Origin: Verpa conica
Taxonomy: Eukaryota; Ascomycota; Pezizomycetes; Pezizales; Morchellaceae
Assembly: GCA_033030425.1 (NCBI GenBank)
Contig: JAUFSD010000003.1
Span: 2,604,001 to 2,668,000 of the forward strand
Direction: 5' to 3'
DNA: 64,000 bases
Position numbers and translations under genes: made by a program. The notes beneath the pieces were generated by a model that was given only the letters and a program-made list of their open reading frames with translations, had not been told where the DNA came from and ran no database searches. Each line of letters opens with the position of its first letter. The first letter of the stretch is position 1. Positions 1-11,300 of this stretch are shown here, piece by piece.

Positions 1-2503
1 GTTTCACCCGTTTTTATTGGCGTTTAGGTCGTCGAAGTCTCTCTTCCAATATAAATCGTCGAAGCTGCAGTTGTGAAACTTGGAAACCTTTCTGCACACG
101 AACGAGCGATTGGTACTATTTCGTAACAAAACAATCAGCCTTGCTGGGTAAATGTCATTCCCGACGTATCTGTTTGGCTGAAGAGTCGCGTCATCCGTTT
201 GCTAACACATATATAACTCAGTACTCATCTCGATCCCAACTGTACCACTAGATTTAAACAAAATCCGATTATGCTCATCGAACATTGAAATCGCCCTACC
301 ATGGCTCCGAAGGGACCCAATCCAGAGCGTGCATCAGTTTCGGGCGTCATCCGTTTCGAGCAGCAGCCTTTTTCTCTTTTTTTCTTTTCTTTTCTTTCAT
401 TCTTTCATATGTTTTTTTTTTTTTTTTCGTTGACGCGGCAAATCCAATATAGAACTGATTATTTTACCCCGGAGTAAACATAGTACTGTCACGCCGTCAA
501 GGCGCCTGCAGAAGCGTCCAGAAATGCCGTTATGAGCTATACCCAACTACATGTCGTATTCTATCTAGACCTATCACGGCTATAGTAGAGGGCCGAGACA
601 AGTTGTGACATGCACGCTGCACCTTTGAGACTTGTCCCGAATTGAAATGAAGTACCGATACCGCTCATCCCTTTGATCACCCATCTAGAATATGTAGGCC
701 ATCACGCTCAAACACACAGTTTGAGAAGTTGGAAAAGCGGGGAGAGGGAGGGGTGGGAGAAATGCGGGAGCGAAGGGGAATTTGTAGTGGTGGGAAAACA
801 TCGTGAATCTATCTATCTATGATCTTGATGGCTTGCGCCATTGTGCGGGCGTGGGTGAGATTCCAATAGTTCTCCCCGGATGCTAAACGGCTGGGCAGGA
901 AATCTACAGTTGTTGTTGTGGATTTCAATGTTGAAGTTGCCCGATGGGACAGACGTCAACTTGGGGGGGGGGGGGGTGGGGATTACTATGTGGGCCTGGC
1001 TGGAACATGTTGGATGGAGTTAGTCGGAAACCCATTCCGGGATGCACATGATGACAGAACTTGGAAAGGAGGTAAATCCCATGGTTGTGCTGGACGAATG
1101 GAGACAGGGGAAGGGGGAAAAGCCAGGAGACAAGCCTAGTGCCAAGGCTGCCTAGACAAAACTGGGTGACAAGTGACAAGTGACAAGTACGTAGAAGCGC
1201 TAAGAAGTCACAGTGTCCGATCGGGTGAAGATTGGTCGAGTGATCCCGTTGAATCGGAGATTCGTCGAGTGCTGTGCGCGCTTGCTGCTGCAGGGCATCG
1301 CTGGCTGTCTATTCGGGTGTACATGTGTTGGTGGGTGCAGCAAAACAACCCAACGTGATCTGGCTGGTCCAAGAGCCCTCGACATTACATGTATTTTGAT
1401 TTTATTCCCGCATGTGTAGCTATGTACCTCCCAAATATAGCTATTTTACCTCGAATTCACAACGCGCTTCGGTTTCATCAGCTCTGGAACAGTAAGGGGA
1501 TGATGTATTCTATATTCATCTGGCCGCAGTTCTTGCAGGAGCAGAAGCAAAAGCAGAAGCAAAAGCAGAAGCAGCAAAAGCAGAAGCAGCAGCCTTGGGG
1601 GAGCAGTGCCCGAGAAAAAAAAGAGAGACTCCATAGACTCCATAGAGACTCCCCCCCCAGAGTCATCCAGCTTGATCGTTGGTCAATCGATCGACTGATG
1701 ACAGGCGGCCCATAGTAATTCCGGTGGCCCCGCCAACCAGGCACGACCATATGTTTAGACGCATAAGCGAGTGACTTTGGGACTCTCCTTACGTCTCTCC
1801 ACCCTCTTCTCTCACTCGTTCACATCTTTAGAACCCCCTGTGGTGGAGTAAGCGCAACCATGCAATTGCGTGTCAACACATCATGGGCTCATCCGTCTGC
1901 AACTTCTGGACCTACGAGCTTCGATCTGAGCTGTTTGACCTTGCTACTGTTCCTTTTTCCTTCTCTTCCTCTTCTCTGATATAAACACCCATGTCATGCA
2001 TTCCCTATGCATAACTGCGCCGATTAACCTAACTCTGCTTAAAGAATACTCTGCATACACGCCCAAGGGGAGAGAAGGTCAGGAAAAAAAAAAAAGCCTC
2101 GAGGGAAAGAGAAAAGTTATCCAAGAATTCAGCACTCTACACCCTCCGATCGATACATAATGAAAAAATCTGATCAGGCTGCTATAAAACTTCATAACTA
2201 CCAGCTTGATTCCCTCTTCACATTCGCAGCATCACACTTCAAGGCACTCATCCGAGCCATTCTTTTTGTAATAGTGTTCTTACTTAGTCTGATGTCTTGG
2301 AAAGCACTACTGCAGCCATTCATCACTGCCTCGACTACGCCGAATTCCTTTCTGCCTGCACCACTAGCTTACTTTGTCTCATTTCTGATCTGCTGTATCT
2401 TATTGCCGTTGGTATGTGGCCATATTTCAAAGAATATAGGCCAGTGCGCTAATACGTATATATATATGGCCAGGCTCCTCTGTATTATCTTTTAGTATCA
2501 ATC
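1..2503. other. Non-coding upstream region with simple repeats
   Basis: I see no convincing gene here. A polypyrimidine/poly-T stretch lies at about 380-428, a run of 14 G at 963-976, three copies of GACAAGT at about 1164-1187, and a purine-rich (AAGCAG)n microsatellite at 1541-1592. A short open frame at 2160-2411 (84 codons, ATG in an A-at-minus-3 context, hydrophobic centre) runs straight into a canonical GTATGT donor at 2412. That donor has a GCTAAT branch and a TTTTAG acceptor ending at 2495, just before the ATG at 2504. The spliced frames do not join, so I read this as a leader intron with an upstream open frame, or chance. Confidence 0.5.
1541..1592. repeat. (AAGCAG)n-type microsatellite
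   Basis: Alternating GCAGAAGC and AAAAGC units make a purine-rich tract. It can be read as Gln/Lys repeats on the plus strand and Leu/Cys/Phe repeats on the minus strand. No splice or family evidence supports a gene over it. Confidence 0.85.
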
Positions 2504-5395
2504 ATGGGTTCCTTTTACATGTTCACGCGGATGGCCTTGGGCCTGAAGAAGGTAGGCTCTTCAGATGTTATTATTGTTGCACAACCCTTCAGAAAAACTA
2601 ACTTTCACCCCTTTTTGTTTTGAAGACGAAAGGAAAGGTTGTTGATGTTTTCAATAAGAGAGTATTCTCTTCAGAGTCCTCAAGTGCTGCCTCGGCGGCC
2701 CCGGCCCCGGCCCCCGCGTCAGAAGCCCAGAAGGATGCAATTCCAGAGCCACAGGCCCCAGCTGTCGTAGCTGAGGTCCCAGTCGAAGAGCCCAAGGCTG
2801 TTGAGGTCCCAACCCCGGAGGTCGAGCCCGAGACTGTTGCGGTTGCGGTTCAAGAGGCTGTTGAGGCGACTATTACAGAGCCAAAGGTCGAAGAGGCCGA
2901 GGTTGCTGTGGAGACTATCGCTGTCCCTGAGCTTACCGTTTCAACCCCCGAACCAGAGATTGTTGAGGAGGTTGCAATCGTTGAGCCCGTGGTCGAGTCT
3001 GTCTTAGTTACCGAACCCGAAGTTGTTGAGGAGGTTGTAGCCCCTGCTGAGCCAGAGGTCGAGACCGCCCCAGCTCCTGAAGTTGTTGAGGAAGTTTCAG
3101 TCCCCGAGCCCGAGGTTGAGAAGGCCCCAGTCCAGATTGAGACCGTCTCTATCCCAGAGCCAGAGGTTGAGGCAATTGCGGAGCCGGAGGTCCCCGCCGT
3201 TGTCGCTGAAGTCGTTGAGGTCTCAATCCCAGAGTCGGAAGCCCTCGAAGTCTCAGTTCCCGAAATCAAAGCCGTAGAGGCCTCAATCCCAGAGCCGGAA
3301 GTCCTCGCAACCGAAGTCCCAGTATCCGATGTCGCCCAACTTGCAATGTTCCCTACCTTCGCCATGTTTGCTATGCCCGAACCTGAGGTTTTCCAAGCTG
3401 CTATTGTCCAACCGAAATTTATTGAGGAGATCGTCGACGAGACAGCCGAGCCGATCGTCGAAACTGTCGCCGTTACCGAAGAGGTTGCAACTGCCGATCC
3501 AGAAATCATCGAAGAGGTCATCATTACCGAGCCTGAGCTTACCGAAGAGGTCACCGTTACCGAACCTGAGGTTATCGAAGAGGTCGCCATTGCCGTGCCA
3601 GAGATTATCGAAGAGGTTGCAACTGCCGAGCCTGAGATTATCCAAGAGATCGTTATTACCGAGCCTGAGGTTACTGAAGTGGTTGCTATTGCCGAGCCAG
3701 ATGTTACCGAAGAGATCATCATTGAAACCGAAGTTGCCGAAGAGGTCGCCATCATCGAGCCAGAGGTCGAAACCGTTGCTATTGTCGAGTCTGAGCTTGT
3801 CGATGTCTCAATCCCTGAGCCGGAAGTCCTTGAAGTTTCAGTCCCCGAACCCGTTGTTGCCGAGATTGCCACTCCTGAGCCGGAAGTCCTCGAGGTCGCT
3901 GTCGCTGTTTCAGAGCCAGAAGTCGTAGAGGCTTCTATCCCTGAACCAGAGGTTGAATTGGTTTCGTTCCAGGTTGAAGAGGTCGCTATGCCGGAGCCAG
4001 AGGTCGTTGAGATCTCACTCCCTGAGCCTGAAGTTGAAGAGTTAGCCGTTGAAGTCGCTGAGGAGATCGTCGAGGAGACCGTTGAGGAGGTCGTTGAAGC
4101 CTCAATCCCCGTTGAATCAGTTGTTGAAAAGGTTAGTATCCAGGAAATATCTATAATGGTGATTTATCAATACTAATAGTCACTAGATCGAAATTGTCCA
4201 TACACCCTTCAATGCCTCTATGCTCCCACGCTTCATGTCACAAACATACCCCGTCGAAGAGGTTGAGGAGATCGCCGAAGTCTTGCCATTGAATGTTCAA
4301 TCCCGAACAATCATTGCCCCTACCGAGTTCGTTGAGCCAATGATTGCCGGATCAATTATGGCTGAGGTCGAAGAGGAATTGGCAACACTCTTGGATAACG
4401 TCAAGACTCAGGCCCCTGAAGCCAAACAGCTCTGCTCTTGCCACTCAGTCGAATCCCTTTCATCATCCTACCGCGAGTCATCTGGTGCCTCTGCTTCTTC
4501 ATCTGACAATGGTGAAGACATCGAGAGCAACACCGAGGAAATTCCAGTTGAGAGCGAGGCCGAGACTGTCGCAGAGGCTGAATCCACACAAGCTTTCGAA
4601 GCCCCAGAAAGACCAGTTTCGTGCCCACCTATGGGAATCAGCCAGAAGTACAGCATCCGCGAGATCAGGGATCCGCGCCTGCAGAAGAACATCCGCGCAT
4701 GGGCCCAGCAATCCGAGTCCCTTGCCATGGCTGAAGAGCCCTCAACCAGCTCTGACTCTGAGTCCCACTCTGAGGAGGGTGACTACGACTACGACTTGGA
4801 GCAAAGCCCCCCTCTTAGCCCAATCTCTAGTGCCGGCGGAAACGACGGTGAATGGGGTGGTGAACTCAAGGTTGAGAGCCTGGATAAGATGGAGACTGTT
4901 GCCGAGGTCGAGACTGTCGAGGAGGTCGAGGTTATTGAGAAGATCGAGACTATTGTGGCTGAGATCAAGAGCGAGACCAAGACCGAGATCAGCGAGATTG
5001 TAATGGATGTTGTTTCTAAGGACGAGTTTGTGCTTCCTGTACCTGTGGAGATTGAAGTCCGAGAGGTAGAAGTTGTTGTCCCCGAGTTGTCAGCTGTCAT
5101 CGTCGCCGAGAAGGCCGAGGAGATCATCACTGTTCAAGAAATCTCCGAGCCAACCCCAGTCGAGAAGGCCGAGGAGATTATCTCTATTGAAGAGATCTTT
5201 GTGCCAACCCCAGTTGAGAAGTCGATTGTTGTCGTTGATGTACTACCGGTCGAGGTACAAGAGGCGGAAGTCGAGGAGATTGTCGTCGTCGCGGCCGTCA
5301 AGCCAAAGGTGACACAGGTGCAGAAGAAGAAGAAGAAGCTCCCGATGAAGCAGCGCCTGAGAAACTCAAGGAAGAAGTCTTCCAAGAGGAACTAA
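2504..5395 (+). CDS. Large Pro-Glu-Val repeat protein, unknown function
   Basis: I do not recognise a family. Exons are 2504-2551, 2626-4131 and 4187-5395, giving about 920 residues. Intron 1 (74 nt, ACTAAC branch, TTTTGAAG acceptor) and intron 2 (55 nt, GTTAGT donor, ACTAAT branch, CACTAG acceptor) both keep frame. Residues from about 40 to 515 are an imperfect tandem array in which a Pro-Glu-Pro-Glu-Val or Glu-Pro-Glu-Val core recurs every 10-20 residues, joined by Val/Ile/Ala/Glu-rich linkers. A Ser-rich segment (about 600-650) and a charged stretch with RDPRLQKNIRAW follow, then more Glu/Val-rich sequence. The tail is very basic (K5 run, then KQRLRNSRKKSSKR) and looks like a nuclear-localisation or RNA-binding tail. 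No signal peptide or membrane segment is evident. The 16-residue first exon is inferred from splice signals, so the start is less certain than the body. Structural, scaffold or nuclear roles are all possible. Confidence 0.8.
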
Positions 5396-8300
5396 AGAAC
5401 AATCACCACTTAGTTCTTGCTCGCCTGTTCATTCATCTGCCCTTCGGCACCTATTTCATATGTTCTACATTCTGCATTTTGTTTTTACGTTTTTATGTTT
5501 ATGTTTATGTTTATGTTTTTTTCTGGAATTTTTAAAGAATATTGATGGGTTTGGTGCAATGGGAGAAGATCTTTTGAGAAGATGTTTAGTAGTTGGTTTT
5601 GGGTTTAGTTGCTGGGTCGGGTTTTGGGTTTTTCGGTAAAAAAAAAAGGAGTCTATTTAGTTATGCAATTTACGAATATATTTCATGTTCAAACAAAAAG
5701 GGCCTTAATTTTTGACTTCACTATTACATACTCTTGACACCTATGATCATTGAGAAACTACTTTAACACTACTATATTATCCAAACTTTGCCAAACATCC
5801 AAATATCTTCCGAGCAGAAGTGTTGGGCGAATGTTAGGGAAAATTACCCTTTAAATAATAGCTTTTAACAGAATTTAAAAAAAAATCAATTATAAGGGCT
5901 GAAATGTGGTTTATTAGTAGCTATTAGTTGATAACTGGTACTCCAGCATCTGCTTGCCACGATAATCTCTAAGAATTTCGGGCCGGCTAATACAAGCCCA
6001 AAAAGTCCTACTATCATTTGAGGACTCTTAACTCTGTACCAAATCATCCGTAGGTAAAGGTGACTCTGTGCTCTTGTAGTCAGAGTCATAATCCTACTGT
6101 ATAGCCTACCCTATAGATAAAGCCAATGTTATAACTTCTAGTGATAACAACCTCTCCTCGTACTTGCTCGATCGGCCGCCCATGCCGTTATGTTTGAGCT
6201 TAGTTTTATTGGCAAACGTACGCATATCTGTATCAAGTGCCAAGGTATATATTCTAATTCTGCCAGAAAGTACTAGAATCCCCAAGCTGTGACCGAGCCA
6301 TACGGAAGACTAAGCACTAAGCACTAGAGCGGGAAACGCACTTGAAGGGTCGCACATGATTTCGGAGGTTTTCAGATTCGAGATAAATCCGATTTCGATG
6401 ATCGGTGCTTGCCCCTCCTTAATTGCTTTTCCTTCCCTTATTTATTCTGGTTGGTCATTTGGTAGAGGAATTTCGTGGGGTGCAGCGAAGGCCGCGGCAC
6501 CCCGCAGAGAGAGGGAGAGAGCTAGAGAGAGACAGCGAAGACCTATAGAGTACACTCCCCCCGCTATTCCGCTGCACCGCATCGCACTCGCTTTGCACCC
6601 ACCCGATCGCCCCACACTATGTACCCGGCATCACTTCCTGCTCGGGGTACATCACTAGGGCCCCCCCGACGGTACTCCCCGAAGATCCGAGAAAAAAGGG
6701 CTGTCTAGAATCCAGAATCCAGAATCATATGACCTTGGAGAGCTCAGACCTTCTCCTAACCCCCAACAACTTCCAACCTCCCCTCCCCACAGACTCTGCA
6801 TAAGTAGACTCCCCCCTGAAACTTGCCGACTGTGGTTAAATCTTTAACACTACCGACACCGGGAGACTGCAGACGGAATGAGCGCTAGCTACGCAAAGTG
6901 ATGGTACTGGCTGCACATATTGCCTATAACAAAGGGGGTGAAGAAAGTGATCACATTCGTGATGGCAAAACTGACTTCCAAAAGCAGTACTTTCTGCCGC
7001 GGCTGTTGCCGGGTGGCTACGGTGTCTCATTTTTTTCCTCAAAATTGTTTCTCACCGGTAACAATACCGTAGTAGTTATCCCACTTAAAGAATGCCTTTA
7101 TTTCGCTTTGCCCTCTAATTACGTCAAAGAAACACTACTTTCGCAAACATCACTAGGTATCACTCGGTAGCCGCGTACGGAATTTTTTTATCACAAAAGG
7201 TTCGAGATTGTGCTGTTGATTTAGGGGGGCGAGGTAATTTGCCCTTCTCTATTCCTCCTTTGGGTGAGAACCAGGTACGTTGGGGGAAGCTTCTGGAATA
7301 AAAGTGTTTATTAGCCACATAGGAGTTAAATCCCAGCCTCATGATATCTTTCTAGCGAGATTCGGGTGATCTATACCGAAACGGGCCTGTAGGTTCGATA
7401 GGGGAGGTATGGAGTAAACCCTATATCTACTCCATACCGCTTATGTGCCCTTAGTTAGGATAGAAGCAGCCGGTTGTATATATCAACGGCTTTACATGTG
7501 TATCCGCTCAATGGGGTTCTGAGATGCAACCCACAGAACGATATTAGCCTGATATTACTCGGTACTGGTACCCGAGCTCATAAAAAGATATTTTCATAAT
7601 GTCGTGACGTTACCGAGTGGACTATATGTGTATTAGGTCTGTCTATTTCCCCAGCCCCCAAGGAATATATGGTGTAGAGCGAATACATTTGCTTCAATCG
7701 ATCTAGTTCGGTGACATCAACGCGTTGTTGTGTTACTTGAGCAGTACATATCTACCTATATGCACCTATATACTGACCCTGTCCGTTTCAGAAACGTCAT
7801 GATATTATGAGTAGGAGAGAATTGTGCATGTGTGGAGGGCATGGGTTTTTTTCTAAGTGGAGACGCGACTAGTTTTACTAAGAAGTAAAACGGGTTATCA
7901 CTGATAGTTAGGTTCAGGCTGGGCAGACGGGTATAGGAGATGAGTAGGGGTTTGTGTTTTTGTTTTACTTTGCTTTTGGGGTTTTCAAGAGCGTCGCTTT
8001 ACAATATGTTGTTTTACTGTTTGTGTAAATACCATATATAGCATAGCCTCAGCGCTCCGTGTATTATGATTAATAAATTAGTCAGTCGAAATAAAGTATT
8101 ATATATATAGCGTTTTGTAGGGTAGTAGGTGCACTGGAACTACATGTAACCTTATACTACTACCAATGGTATTAGTTTTAGTAAATAAACAGAAGATGCT
8201 AGTTGTGCTAGTACACTAAAATCTAGTAGATTTATACATATAAAACCCAGAATATTGAAGTGTAAATTAATTAAAAGTTTCTTTATCGTTAGTGGTAAAT

Positions 8301-11300
8301 TCAAGTATAGCAGTACTGGATTCCAGCGTTTATTTCTCAGACGAAATAAACTCATTAGGATAATAGAAGTCGTATCGTACTACATATTATATATTATCAT
8401 ACTCTGATATATATGTATATACAGCAGCCTAACACATTCTATTTCTTATAATACCTCATACCGCTAGCTAGGTCATATAAGCTTGGATATAAATTTCTGG
8501 GAGTAGCATGAGTGGCACTGCTAACCCTACGTACTTTTAGTTACATATTGTTTTAACTAAATCTAACACTATACTTGAATAAAAATGGTTTACTAATATG
8601 GGTATTTATGTTACCAGAGTAGCAGAATAGTTTCTTCATATATATTTAAGGACTCATGTAGCTGGGCGATCAACGTACCTGGTAGTTAACTTTACAACTC
8701 AAATGTCTGAGTATGTCCAATAAATTCACTGGAGTGGAGCCACGGCAATTTCAAAATTGCCTTCTAAATTAGAGTACGTATGTATTCTGAAATATTTTAC
8801 TTCAAGTATGTATATAGCATTGAATGAATGAATTAATCACAAATACATGAAGTATATAGCATTGGATCTAACGGGAATTAAGGACACATATAAGATTAAA
8901 GTCTTCTAACTAGCTAATAGGCTGCCTGGACAGAAAAGACGCCCGCCTTAGCCCAATCCAGCTAATAAAACCTTCGGCCCATCATAGATAGGCCGTCAAG
9001 ACTGCTTTTGCCCAGACAAGGTCGCCACAGAATAATTAAAGTTTGTTCGGTTGGGTACATAAAAACAACGAAGTCTACCTAAAAATAAATACTGCACGAC
9101 GGTGAACCTTCATTTATTGAGCGGTGAATGTGTCAAAATCTATTTTATCACTAGGTGTTACTATAGTACTGAAATCTAAAGGTACCATACCTCTATTGTA
9201 CTGGAATTCAGAGCCTATACTACCGGCGGTAGTTTACTAGTGGTATGGACTCCCAAATTCCAGTACATGGTACCATATCTAGTGACTAGTCATGTACCAG
9301 GTACTGAAATTCAGAAACCTATACTACTGGTAGTAATTTACTGTTAGTGGTATGCGTCTCTGAACTCCAGTACTCTAGTACCACTAGTGATAAAATAAGT
9401 TTTGGCACATACATCGCACCATATCTACTATTCTCATTCATACAAGTAAAATTACTATAGTCCCGTGGAGCTTTGTCATTTCTTTAATTCTAATTTCGGC
9501 TATATATAGCAATTTTCAGTTATTAAAGAGGGTCACGTCGTATTACCTAGTGCCAAGCCGAATAGACTGTATTTTTCGGTTAGTACCAGCCCAAATATAA
9601 TTCTATAGATTCTATTGTACGTGCTATGGGACTTTGGAAGTAGAGAGCCCCTGGAATACCGCGGCTGTAAATAACATAAATAATATAGATAAAGCCTATG
9701 GATAACTCAGCTAGACATTATAGGAATAGCGGTTATTTTACTAGCCCAGCACATAGAGCAGAATCCTCGGTCTTACCAGCCTGGCCCACTCAACTGCCGA
9801 GTAAGCCCATATATAAGGCTCAATCCATTGAAATACCTATATATATACAGACCTGACATGTATCTAGAATTCATATATTTAGGTTTATCGGTGGTAAATC
9901 TCTATGTATTAAATGAATAATCATCTCGATCTACCGGTACGTAAATTATATTATGATTTTAATAATTTACTCTTCCGTACCTATAGTTTATATAGGTGCT
10001 AGAATTCAAATATAATAGAGACAAGGTATATCACTGATCCCAGAGCCCCCTGTATTAAGAAGTTGGAGAATCTTGGTAGGTTTATAATCAAGAATGAATG
10101 AATTGATTATAGATGCGTGGCCGAGCCTGTTTGTGATCAGGTGTTAACTGTGATCAATAAAGGATATTCATAGATTTCAGTGGACTATATATATTAGTGA
10201 TAAAATATGTAAGATCCGTGATGTTTACTGTGTTATGACGTCGTTTTTGTAAGACAGCATAATAGTAATCTCCAAAAGTGCGAAAGAAGGCTAAAGGATA
10301 CGAAACCATATTATTATATACATCAACCCTATCCCAGTTCCTAGGACTACTTCTTTCCGGGGGAGTAACCGGTATGGGAACATGATTGATAAAATGCATC
10401 AATTTAATTGTGATCGCCAGCTTAATCTAAAAGCACAGTTAAACAACCATGATCTTGTTTTAAGCTAAGACGAGAACTAGAATCTTCGAGACTAAACTTA
10501 CATTTCGTGTGTATTTCTTACAAGACATAGCCTAGTTTCACATTTATAAGATAGCGGGTATACTAGCTATAGTTGGAAAGGGCCGGTATATGTACAGCAT
10601 ATTTTATCCGTAAACAAAGTTCCTCCGCAAACCTTTTTTGAGTGTTCTTCAATTACTCTAATAGTCTCTATTTGCGAAATTATTCCAGCCCCTATAGGAG
10701 AACCTACCAGCCACGGAATTGTAGCCAGAAGTTAGAGCACTATACCTCTGGTTCTCGGGAATAGGAATAGGAATAGTTTTATATTAATTTCGGGAGCACG
10801 ATAATATAACTGTATTTATTGAAAATTTCCCGGAAGACGGCACCTAGACAATCGGCGAGACATTTAGGTTGAGTATTTGTCATAAAATAGAAGTGACGTA
10901 AAGCATATATACATTCAATACGTACGGCATTTGAAAAAGAGTTAAACTATTGTCGGGAGGCATAAATAACCGCCCACCCACATTGGAGCCAGGGGCCCCA
11001 CATTAACATAATGCCTTCCCCCCACTATATAGATTAATAGTACGCAAATTAACACTCAATTGTCGCTGCAGTTTTCTGTTCTTATCAAATGTTGCTGTAG
11101 TGTCTACTTGGGTTGGAATTGGGATATGGCTGTCGATCATGGGTGGCGGTTAATTATTTTTGTGCCCAATAATCAATACATGTATGTAATCTGTCTTAAT
11201 AAACGGGTATATCCTACGATTAGAGTCTGAACTTTTTTCCTCCGGATCTAGTAAGCTTACGTGGCTTTCTATGAAACAAAATTTCACAAGCAATTTTTAC

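Noticed and set aside
1389..1715. 108-codon frame with Lys/Gln repeats
   Set aside because: It reads through the (AAGCAG)n microsatellite and has no support outside it.
2850..3872. 340-codon minus-strand open frame rich in Ser/Thr/Gly
   Set aside because: It lies opposite the PEV-repeat exon. The repeating GAG/GTC codons leave the antisense frame free of stops; there is no independent start, splice or domain evidence.
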